From Thraustochytrium sp. TN22 (taxonomy: Eukaryota; Sar; Bigyra; Thraustochytrida; Thraustochytriidae), in the NCBI GenBank assembly GCA_013306675.1, contig JABLUY010000091.1, positions 62,001-126,000 on the forward strand: a stretch of DNA of 64,000 nt, in the 5' to 3' direction. The notes under the pieces were generated by a model. It saw nothing but the letters and a program-made list of their open reading frames with translations. It ran no database searches and was not told the origin of the DNA. The stretch's first letter is position 1. Each line of letters begins with the position of its first letter. Positions 56,690 to 64,000 of this stretch are shown piece by piece. The position numbers and the translations under genes are program-made.

Positions 56690-58963
56690 TTAGACTTGCT
56701 TCGCCTTAGCCTTGGGCGTGGCACCTTTGTTGTCCGCGCCACTACAACAGCGGCACGTACGGGAAAGGATGAGCGCCAGGACCGCCACGGCAACCAGCGC
56801 GGTGAGTAGCTCATCTGGCACGCCGTAGTGGTAGCCGCTCGAGGTGTTGAGCACGATGGGCGCGTCACGCGGCTCGACGTGAAAGGGGCGCGAGACCACC
56901 TCGTACAGGGAAGGGTGGCCCTCGCCGTCGTCGATGGCGCCACGACCGCGCATGCGGTAGGTCCCCTGAGGCAGGTCGGCCGGCAGGACCCACTGGCACG
57001 TGCAGGCGCTATAGAGCAGCCACTTGCGGCGCCAGTAGTAGCGCAGCGACCAGTCGTGATCCGTGGCGATGCGCGTCCAGGACACGCCGTCGTTCTCGAG
57101 GCGTTCGGCGTCGCAAAAGGAGCCCACAAGCACCTGCGTGTTGAGCGGGCGGCCGCACCAAAAGGTCATGCTGGGCGCCTCGCCGCGCAAAAAGGCGGCA
57201 TCCACGCCGCCGCCGCCCACGGCCGGCACATCGTCGATGAGGTCGCCGACGGAAGCCCAGGGCGGCAGCTGCGGGTCGTCGAGCAGACGCGTGGCCACGT
57301 CGAGCGCGCCGACCGAGGCGGGCGCCAGCACGAGCGGCGCAGCTGCCTTGCGCACGTCCGGGTCCGCCACGACGCGCGCCAACATGTCCTGCACGGCGCG
57401 CAGCTGATTGCGGCCAAAGTGCGTGGACGCGCCCTCGTAGTGCTGGAGGTCGTACTCCTCGGCTGTGGTCAGGTAGCCCGAGTAGGCGTTGCTGCAGGCG
57501 AGAACCTCGACGTGCGCCAAGTCGGCGCGCGCAGCCGACGCTGGCACGGCCGAGGCGAAGGCCTCGCGCACCGTGTCGCGGATGCGGCGGCCCGCCATGG
57601 TGGTCACCTCAAAGGGCACGACGGCGAGCGCCAGGTCGCCGAGCGCTACCACTTGCATGGGCAGCACGGGCGGCGTGACGGGCGGGTCAACAAGGCCTGT
57701 TGCCATGGCGCACACCTTGGGCGCCTGGCAGCGCTGCACCTCGTCCGGGATGTCGAAGCGGCCGATGATGGCCTTGACGATGGGCCCAGCGTACAGGCCG
57801 CCTGGGCTGCGCAGGTTGCCTTCGTAGATGAAGGGCAGCCCGCGGCCGTCCTCGGTGCCGGCCAGCATCTGCATGCCGCTTACGGCCGGGCACAGCCGCA
57901 GGCCATCGCGCGTGGTCTCGTACGAGGGAAAGTCGAAGGCCACCTTGCGCGCAAAGACCGAGACAGGTACGGGCGTCCACGGGTGCGGGCCACGGCCCTG
58001 CAGCGTCGCGTCGGCCGCCTCCGCCTGGCAGCGGCCCACTGCCTCGGCGCTGCGCACCCAGTCCTCGCCGTGCGGCCCGGTGAAGGTGCCGTCGCCGAGG
58101 TCCACCGTGTTGGGGCTCACATCGCCGGCGTCGATCTGAAAAAAGGCTGCGCTCAGCCCCGGGTGCCTGGTCTCCAGCACCCACTCCGCGAAGCCCTTGT
58201 TGTCACTGCCGATCATGTTGTTGGCGCCCACCAGGCTCGTGGTGTGCACGGCAAAGAAGGTCCAGAGCGCCGCGACCTGGCCCTCGCGGTCGCCCTCGGC
58301 CTCGATCACGCGCACCAGCGTCATCTTGGTGTTGCGGTCCGTCTCGTAGCGCGCGCGCTCCTCCGCCGGGTTCCCGAGGTACGCCTCGCGGGAGCGCTGC
58401 GCGCTGCAGTTGCGGATCTCGGTCCAGGACGACTCGAGCCGCCGCGGCAGCCGCAGCTCATGCGCCGACCGCACGGCGCGCACGATGCCGTTCGTCACGA
58501 GCTCAAAGTGCAGCGGCGAGAACCCCCAGACGGACAGGTAGTAGAAGTAGAACGCGTGCAGGCCGCCCGGGCCGGCGTGCGTGTGCTGCGCGTGCAGCAC
58601 CACGTTATCCGCCGAGAACTCCCCCGGCAGCTCGCGCTCCAGCCGCTCCACCACCGCCTCGTGCATCGACAGCGGGATGCTGTGAATGTCCAGATGCACC
58701 AGTGCCACCTTGTCGCCGCTATCCTCGTCCTCCACCACGTACGCGCGCGCGTACAACCGGTTCAGCAATCCGCTCGACCGCTGCATAAAGTCCGCGTATC
58801 CCATCATTGTCTGCCCTGCCACCGGGCCCGTCACGTCCTCCTTCCCGATGCCCACCATGTACCTCCTGCCCTCCGGCGCCGCGGCCCCCACCGCGAGCCC
58901 CACGGCCAGCACCGCCAGCACCAGCCTCGTCATGCCCACCACGCCGCTCGTGGTCCTCCTCAT
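56690..58963 (-). CDS. Neutral/alkaline ceramidase
   Basis: 757 residues. The signal peptide follows the second Met (MTRLVLAVLAVGLAVGAAA). The N-terminal family block is YMVGIGKEDVTGPVAGQTMMGYA; zinc-site marks are HLDIHS and HAQHTHAGPGG; the nucleophile block is QIDAGDVSPNTVDLGDG with the catalytic-type Ser. The C-terminal beta-sandwich follows (TFWCGRPLNTQVLVGSF). The enzyme hydrolyses ceramide to sphingosine and fatty acid. Near the end is a hydrophobic helix (ELLTALVAVAVLALILS) followed by a Cys/Lys-rich tail (CRCCSGADNKGATPKAKAK). So unlike the secreted bacterial forms this one may be a type I membrane protein; animal forms are instead anchored at the N-terminus. The ATG at 58933 is an alternative start. 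Confidence 0.93.
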   Translation of the reverse strand: MRRTTSGVVGMTRLVLAVLAVGLAVGAAAPEGRRYMVGIGKEDVTGPVAGQTMMGYADFMQRSSGLLNRLYARAYVVEDEDSGDKVALVHLDIHSIPLSMHEAVVERLERELPGEFSADNVVLHAQHTHAGPGGLHAFYFYYLSVWGFSPLHFELVTNGIVRAVRSAHELRLPRRLESSWTEIRNCSAQRSREAYLGNPAEERARYETDRNTKMTLVRVIEAEGDREGQVAALWTFFAVHTTSLVGANNMIGSDNKGFAEWVLETRHPGLSAAFFQIDAGDVSPNTVDLGDGTFTGPHGEDWVRSAEAVGRCQAEAADATLQGRGPHPWTPVPVSVFARKVAFDFPSYETTRDGLRLCPAVSGMQMLAGTEDGRGLPFIYEGNLRSPGGLYAGPIVKAIIGRFDIPDEVQRCQAPKVCAMATGLVDPPVTPPVLPMQVVALGDLALAVVPFEVTTMAGRRIRDTVREAFASAVPASAARADLAHVEVLACSNAYSGYLTTAEEYDLQHYEGASTHFGRNQLRAVQDMLARVVADPDVRKAAAPLVLAPASVGALDVATRLLDDPQLPPWASVGDLIDDVPAVGGGGVDAAFLRGEAPSMTFWCGRPLNTQVLVGSFCDAERLENDGVSWTRIATDHDWSLRYYWRRKWLLYSACTCQWVLPADLPQGTYRMRGRGAIDDGEGHPSLYEVVSRPFHVEPRDAPIVLNTSSGYHYGVPDELLTALVAVAVLALILSRTCRCCSGADNKGATPKAKAKQV

Positions 58964-60103
58964 CTCTCCTGCCGCCAGGCCCTGCTCGGCTCGCTGGCGA
59001 CGCCTCCCTCCAGATCCCGCCGTATGAGCTTATGCCCCGCCTCCTCGTCCTGCGGCTCGCTGTCCCAGCTAAGTTGCCTATGCGAAGCGGCGAGCTGAGG
59101 CGCCCCCAGATACCTCCCTTCGCCGGCGCGGCCGGCCTCGCCCGAGCCCGTATCCCGCCCTTCCTTTGCTCGCCCCCGTCTCCGGCTTGCCGCTCTGCCT
59201 CGCGCCCTGGCCGTCCTCTTCCGCCCCGTCCTACGCCTCCACCTCGGCATCGCCCAAGCGGTCCCCGCGCCCCCCCCCTCCCCGGCCACGAGGGCGCACA
59301 CCGTGGCACACATCAGCGATGACGATGCAGTGCAGCAAAATCACTTGATTGAAAGCGAAGCTACTCCTACGTGCAGCTACATTGCACTCCTTGGCCTTTG
59401 GCCCTGTGTGCGGTAAGTCATCTCGACACCACGCACGCAGCTTTCAGATGCACGGGCTCGCATTGCTGGCGCACGGCGATCGCGGCCCGCCCGTGCCAAG
59501 TCCGCGCCAACGAGATGCACAGCACGAGCTCGTCCGTCCATCTCTTTACAAACAATCTGAGCGAGGCCGGATGAAGAGTATTCGCGAGCTCGTCGTCGTT
59601 GTCGTTCACCGCCGCAAGCACGGTCTCCAGCTTCCCACAACCCACCTTAGCCATCGAAAACGCGCCCGGAGCGGGCTCGCGACCGTCGCGAGCACGTGCA
59701 CCGCAGACGAAGCGTTCATGTTAACTTCATGAGCCCGCCCGCTGCGTCACAACCCATCAACCCATCCCAGCCCTGTCCCGGGCCGTACTAGGCCTACTCG
59801 CAGTCCGGGTGGCATAACTTGTAAGGGATCTGGACGCGGGCCGGGACCCAGCGTCAGTGTCCCCGCCGTTCGTTCCGGAACGGTCGCGCGCGGAACGGAG
59901 GCCGCGGAGGAACGGCAGAACGCGCCTTACGGGAGGCCAACCCTACCCTAGTTGGCTCGTGGCGGCGGTGGAGGCGGCGGGGCGGGTAAGGCGGCGCGCG
60001 CGGCGGCGGCGGCGAGGAGTGGCGGCGAGGGCGGCGGGCAAGGGCGGCGAGGGCAGCAGTCTGCAAGAGCGCGTCGGAGCGGAGCGAGCAGCAGGTCGGC
60101 AGG
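58964..60103. promoter_or_regulatory. Divergent spacer upstream of ceramidase and RPS13
   Basis: 1.1 kb. It has C-rich patches near 59270-59282 and a (GGC)n tract at about 59950-60040 ahead of RPS13. No other gene is supported. Confidence 0.4.
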
Positions 60104-60961
60104 ATGGGCCGCGTCTACGGCAACGGCAAGGGCATCTCCGGCAGCGCGCTCCCGTACAAGCGCACGCCGCCGTCATGGCTCAAGATCTCGCCCGAGGTAG
60201 GTCGGCCATGAGCATGCGCGAGGAGGCGCCGCGGAGGAGGACGAGGAGGGGCCGCCCCGCCGCGCGCGGGTGGCGGCGAGGCCGCGCTCGCGGGCGACGT
60301 GCGGCGGGAGAGACCCGCGCGCTGCGCCGCGTCGCGTCGCATCGCGTCGTGTTGCGTTGCGTTGCGTTGAGCGAGGGGTGGACGCTCTCGCGCGGAGGGA
60401 GGGTGACGGCCAACCACTCGCCGACAGGCTTGCCGAGACTGGCGGCGAGGTGGTGGACGAGGACGAGGACTTGGATGAGATGACTGACTAGACGCGTGCG
60501 GACGCTATACAGGAGGTTGAGCAGCAGTGCTGCAAGCTCGCCAAGAAGGGCCTGAACCCCTCGCAGATTGGCGTCATCCTGCGTGACTCGCACGGTATCG
60601 CTCAGGTCAAGAGCATGCTGGGCCACAAGATCTCGCGTATTCTCAAGAAGAACGGTCTCGCCGCTGAGATCCCGGAGGACCTGTACTTTCTGATCAAGAA
60701 GGCCGTCGCCATGCGCAAGCACCTTGAGCGCAACCGCCGTGACACCTCCGCCAAGTACTCGCTCATTCTCCTCGAGTCCCGCATCCACGTAAGTGCTCCT
60801 CGCAGCGGGCGGGTCGCTCTCGCGTACAGACGCTTGGACAGAACAGACACACTGACAGCCCCTCGCTCGCACAGCGCCTGGCCCGCTACTACAAGCGCAC
60901 CAAGCACCTGCCGCCCACCTGGCGCTATGAGTCCAGCACGGCGTCCGCTCTCGTGGCCTAA
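60104..60961 (+). CDS. RPS13: Small ribosomal subunit protein uS15 (RPS13), three exons
   Basis: Exons 60104-60196, 60513-60788 and 60875-60961 give 151 residues, the universal eukaryotic RPS13 length. Exon 1 starts [20 protein letters not shown]. Exon 2 includes [23 protein letters not shown]-type [20 protein letters not shown] and [10 protein letters not shown]. Exon 3 is [20 protein letters not shown] and ends STASALVA. Donors are GTAGGT (60197) and GTAAGT (60789); acceptors are ATACAG and CGCACAG. Both introns fall between codons. This is the only gene in the window where splicing is certain, and the introns show the organism uses plain GT-AG signals. Confidence 0.97.
60197..60512 (+). 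other. RPS13 intron 1
   Basis: A 316-base phase-0 intron from GTAGGT to ATACAG. It is GC-rich in the first part. No snoRNA box pair could be supported. Confidence 0.9.
60789..60874 (+). other. RPS13 intron 2
   Basis: An 86-base phase-0 intron from GTAAGT to CACAG. A CACTGACAG stretch about 20 bases before the acceptor could hold the branch point. Confidence 0.9.
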
Positions 60962-61831
60962 GCCGTGTGCCGTAACAACCAACCGCATCGAGCATATTTT
61001 GCCCGTATTGGTCTGCTTTCCCCTTGCTTGCCTGCTTGTTTGCCTGTAGTCCATCATGATTGCGATGACGTCCTTGGGGGGTTGACGGTGACCTTCACGT
61101 CCGCGCCGACGCATCACTGTCAAGCCGCGATGAGTCGAAGGTCTCACGTTTAGGTTTCTCGAGCCGGACCGACCCGCTAGCGGGCAAGCACTCCTGACCG
61201 TGGCTTCAAGTTGGGTTTTGTCAATCCGCACGCCCTGTAGGAGTCAGCAGCGATGCGAACTAAGTTAGCTTGCTAGAGAGCTAGTAGAGCAGCTAACGCA
61301 GCGTATGAGGCTAGAGGCTAGCTAAGAGATCAGCTGCGGCGAGCTCGCTAGCTCAGCTCTTGGCCTAACTTTTAAGAGTAAGTTAGCCCAGCTGGAGTAC
61401 CGAGATTACTTCACTGGCACATCAAGTTGGGCCGTGTGCGCCGCGCCACGCGCCGTCTGCGCGCTTCGAGTCGGGCCGGGCAAGTCAAGTCGAGGCGAGT
61501 CGGGTCGCTCGCCGCGTGTCGCGCTCGCGGCTCAGGCCGGCGGCGCGGCGGCTGCAGACCGGAGCCGCGCGCCACACCGCGTCGCGCGCCGCGAGCGCGA
61601 GCGCGAGCGCGAGCGCGAGCGCGAGCTCGAGCGCGAGCGCGCGCACGTCGCTTGCACGCGCGACCTGCCGCGCTCCCGCTGCACGGCGCCCAGCGGCGCG
61701 GCGCGGAGGCAAGCGCGGCGGCGGCGCGGCGGCGGCGCGGCGCTGCAGGGCGCTGCGTTGCGCGGGTGCGGCGCGCACATTGCGTCGCGGTGCGGCGCGG
61801 TGCGGTGCGGTGAGCCCGCGAGCCGAGCAGC
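60962..61831. other. Spacer rich in CTAG motifs
   Basis: 870 bp. CTAG/GCTAGCTA words cluster at about 61264-61352. A GAGCGC/GCGAGC hexamer array lies at about 61590-61645, upstream of the small membrane protein. Confidence 0.5.
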
Positions 61832-62416
61832 ATGACCGCCATGGAGCTGGAGGAGGGCCGCGTGTACCTGCCCAAGCCGGACGCGAACAGGGACAGCATC
61901 AAGAGCGGCGACAGAGTGTCGGTCGCGTCGACGTCAAACGAGCAGCTGTGCTGCACGAGCTGCGTGGCGGTGGTGCATGCGCTCAACACGCCGCTGGTCT
62001 TCACGTGGCGCGCGGTGCTGGCCGCCGCGGCCTGCGCGCTCGTGGTGAACTTCTTCTGCTGCTGTATTCTGCTGTCCACGCCGGGCTTCGCGCTGCTGGT
62101 CGAGCGCAACGCCGTGGAAGGCTCTAGCCTCAACCTCGCTGTCGTGGCGCTTGGCTGGGAACAGGCCGCCATCTTCGTGCCCATGCTCATCTCCACGGAC
62201 CTGAGCTACCGCGGCGATGACTTCGACATGCTCGTGCCCTCGGATCGCCGCCGCGCCGCAGCCTCCTGGACGCTCTTCGGCGTCGCCACCATCTTGCTCA
62301 TTGCCGGCATCTACAGCACGCTCGCCGTCGTTTCCGCCATCGCGGCCATCCTTACGCCCGTGACGCTCTTCGTCCTGCTCGTGCGGCGCCTGCGCTACGG
62401 CCGCCTCTTCCCGTGA
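61832..62416 (+). CDS. Small multi-pass membrane protein of unknown function, end altered by a tandem duplication
   Basis: 194 residues; not recognised. A polar N-terminus with CCTSC precedes about four hydrophobic segments (TWRAVLAAAACALVVNFFCC, LNLAVVALGWEQAAIFVPML, ASWTLFGVATILLIAGIYST, AVVSAIAAILTPVTLFVLLV) and a basic end RRLRYGRLFP. The stop lies at the junction of a perfect 53-bp tandem duplication (62358-62410 and 62411-62463). Since 53 is not a multiple of three, the second copy is out of frame. The sequence after the second copy would continue the same frame as the first copy for about 20 codons (PSRVEVSAVVLRQDLVGLGP-like) had the duplication not occurred. The protein may therefore have lost its C-terminal tail recently, or the duplication may be an assembly error. 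Confidence 0.65.
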   Translation: MTAMELEEGRVYLPKPDANRDSIKSGDRVSVASTSNEQLCCTSCVAVVHALNTPLVFTWRAVLAAAACALVVNFFCCCILLSTPGFALLVERNAVEGSSLNLAVVALGWEQAAIFVPMLISTDLSYRGDDFDMLVPSDRRRAAASWTLFGVATILLIAGIYSTLAVVSAIAAILTPVTLFVLLVRRLRYGRLFP

Positions 62417-62463
62417 CGCTCTTCGTCCTGCTCGTGCGGCGCCTGCGCTACGGCCGCCTCTTC
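62358..62463. repeat. Perfect 53-bp tandem duplication at a gene end
   Basis: The unit starts CCGTGACGCTCTTCGTCCTG and ends GGCCGCCTCTTC; it occurs twice without mismatch (62358-62410, 62411-62463). The stop codon of the membrane-protein gene is formed at the junction. Confidence 0.97.
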
Positions 62464-63204
62464 CCGAGCAGAGTTGAAGTGTCCGCTGTCGTGCTGCGGC
62501 AAGACCTGGTAGGCCTAGGCCCTCGCTGACTGTATTGACTGTATTGCCTCATCATTCTCGTTTCCAGAGCTGGCGCGTCGCTTGGTACGCGTCGCTTGTG
62601 CACGCGCTACACAGTGGCCAGAAGGCAGGCTCTCGTGTCACAGGTGGAGGGTGGCTCAGTGATTGCACGAGGCACAGCAGCAAACTGCCTTTCCGAACTT
62701 GGTCAGCTTCACTCTCTACAAAGCTCCCAATCTCCGGCCGTGGTCTTCGCCTTTGCCTTCGAGACAGTCTCGCGGCTCGCCGCACTCACTCTGCAGGGCG
62801 CGGCGCTGTGCTGCCGGCTTGCCTGCGTGCTTGCCTGCCAAAGCCTGCATGCTTGCGTGCTAACGTAGAGTAGAGCTTCACTCGCGCTTTCTCGACGTTC
62901 CTCTGTTTTGAGCGTTGTGCCCTTATCAACGAACGAAACTGTGGAAGAACACATCACTGGAAGGAGGCTGCCACAGCAGGCGCGCGACGGCGCTTCGGAA
63001 GTCGGGACGCCGTCCCTGGCGCCGCGCTTTGCCGACTTGGAGGGTGGGCAGCTTAATGCAACTTCGCGGTGTCCTGAGTGCACTGCTCAAGTTTTTTTTA
63101 CTTGGAGGCGGCCGGGCCGTGCAGTGCAGTGCACGGCGCCCGCGCCGTCGCCATCACCGGCGGGGGGCAAAACGCGATCAACCTCGCGCCCCTCGCCGGG
63201 CTAG

Positions 63205-63244
<40 letters not shown>

Positions 63245-63413
63245 CCAGCCTGCCTGCCTGCCCGGACCGAGCGGGCGCGGGCGGCCGCCGCGTGGCGCCT
63301 CGGCGCGGCGCGGGGCGGAGGCGCGACACGCCAGACACGCGGCCCGTGTGAGGCCACCGAGGCGCGCGGCGCGGCGGACCTTGTGCACGCGGAGCGCGCG
63401 CACGAGGAGGAGA
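62464..63413. other. Spacer with TGCC microsatellite
   Basis: About 950 bp. A (GCCT)n array lies at about 63201-63260, with one variant unit. No gene is supported between the small membrane protein and the lipase. Confidence 0.5.
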
Positions 63414-64000
63414 ATGACCGGGTCGAGGCCGGCCATCTGCCTGGCGCACGGGCTCATGCACCCGGTGGCCAACGCGGTGGACACGCTGATGCAGAGGACG
63501 TACTTTACGGGCATCCCGGAGCTGCTGCGCGGGCTAGGGTACCGCGTGCTGGAGCCGCAGGTGAGCTGCATGGGCCACGTGCACGAGCGCGCGGCGCAGC
63601 TGCGCGAGCAGATCGCGGCGTGGGAGGAGCGCGAGCCCGGCGAGCGCGTGCTGCTGATTGGACACTCCATGGGCGGCCTCGACACGCGGTGGATGATCTC
63701 GCAGATGGGCGGCGACGAGCTGGTCAAGTCGCTCGTGACGATCGGGACGCCACACATGGGCACATGTGTTGCGGACTCGGTAGTGGATGGCCTGACGCTG
63801 TCCAACTACTTTGACCGCCTGGACAATATGGGCTGGAGCATCCGCGCTCTCGAGTGCCTCACACGCGACTACATGCGCGAGGAGTTCAACCCGGCGTGCC
63901 CGGACTCCCCCGACGTCGCCTATTATTCGGTGTCTGGCGTCACGGACCACAAGAAGGCGCCCGCCATGATCCGGCCCATTCTGAAGCTCATGGAGCGCGA
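63414..64000 (+). CDS. Lipase-like alpha/beta hydrolase (bacterial family I-type), 3' partial
   Basis: The frame runs off the right edge; 195 residues are present. It begins MTGSRPAICLAHGLMHP, with the oxyanion HG motif, then YFTGIPELLRGLGYRVLEPQ, the nucleophile elbow VLLIGHSMGGLDTRWM (GHSMG) and the block LVTIGTPHMGTCVADSVVD. The 'TIGTPH.G...AD' string after the elbow is typical of LipA/family I triacylglycerol lipases, which occur in bacteria and in some protists and fungi. The Asp and His of the triad lie beyond the window. No signal peptide is visible at this start, so it may be an intracellular enzyme, or an upstream exon may exist. Confidence 0.82.
   Translation, partial: MTGSRPAICLAHGLMHPVANAVDTLMQRTYFTGIPELLRGLGYRVLEPQVSCMGHVHERAAQLREQIAAWEEREPGERVLLIGHSMGGLDTRWMISQMGGDELVKSLVTIGTPHMGTCVADSVVDGLTLSNYFDRLDNMGWSIRALECLTRDYMREEFNPACPDSPDVAYYSVSGVTDHKKAPAMIRPILKLMER

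Noticed and set aside
56828-59098. 756-residue plus-strand frame over the ceramidase gene
   Set aside because: Same reason; the ceramidase motifs on the minus strand are decisive.
60197-60512. snoRNA in RPS13 intron 1
   Set aside because: Vertebrate RPS13 hosts U14 snoRNAs, but no convincing C and D box pair was found here.
63201-63260. Possible CRISPR-like array
   Set aside because: It is a plain (GCCT)n microsatellite without spacers; the genome is eukaryotic.
1-64000. Retroelements or other mobile elements
   Set aside because: No reverse transcriptase, integrase, transposase or long terminal repeat pattern was seen; repeats here are local tandem copies.

Overview
This is a GC-rich, gene-dense stretch of a eukaryotic nuclear genome. 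The gene content shows it: nuclear pore proteins, a class I histone-deacetylase-like protein, a MEK-like kinase, a U-box protein, a BORC-like subunit, neutral ceramidase and ribosomal protein S13. Most genes read as single long frames. The clear exception is the S13 gene, with two GT-AG introns. Compact, mostly intronless, GC-rich genes plus a broken Crinkler-type locus would fit a stramenopile such as a thraustochytrid, but I see no marker that proves the lineage.

Layout. 1-7.2 kb: the 3' part of a NUP210/gp210-like gene facing a secreted S74-domain protein. 8-11.5 kb: prolidase and a tail-anchored coiled-coil protein, transcribed divergently. 11.6-16.5 kb: a membrane-anchored TTL-family ligase, a decayed Crinkler-like locus and a membrane-tethered chymotrypsin-fold protease. 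17-25.8 kb: a Pho88/SND3-ankyrin fusion, a possible divergent E2F-like protein, a class I HDAC homologue without its zinc site, a tiny two-helix membrane protein and a SET methyltransferase. 27-34 kb: a giant Kelch-BTB-BACK double protein and an acylglycerol-phosphate acyltransferase, followed by a decayed tandem copy of their shared 3' ends. 34.3-42.4 kb: a YeeE/YedE transporter, a LURP-one-like protein, a BORCS6-like protein and a PH-WW adaptor, among several locally duplicated spacers. 42.4-53.6 kb: a kinase with large insertions, an unknown acidic protein, a COG0523 GTPase, a GST, NUP50 and a U-box protein. 54.2-64 kb: an ALDH-like protein, neutral ceramidase, RPS13, a small membrane protein whose end is altered by a 53-bp duplication, and a lipase cut by the window edge.

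There is no operon-like theme; neighbours are mostly housekeeping genes in head-to-head or tail-to-tail pairs. The strongest unusual points are the HDAC homologue that has lost nearly every catalytic residue on a well-kept fold, the fusion of an ER-targeting membrane domain to ankyrin repeats, the kinase interrupted twice inside its catalytic domain, the secreted self-cleaving S74 protein, and recurrent short segmental duplications. Gene starts were chosen at ATG codons by domain position; alternative starts and unseen introns are possible throughout.
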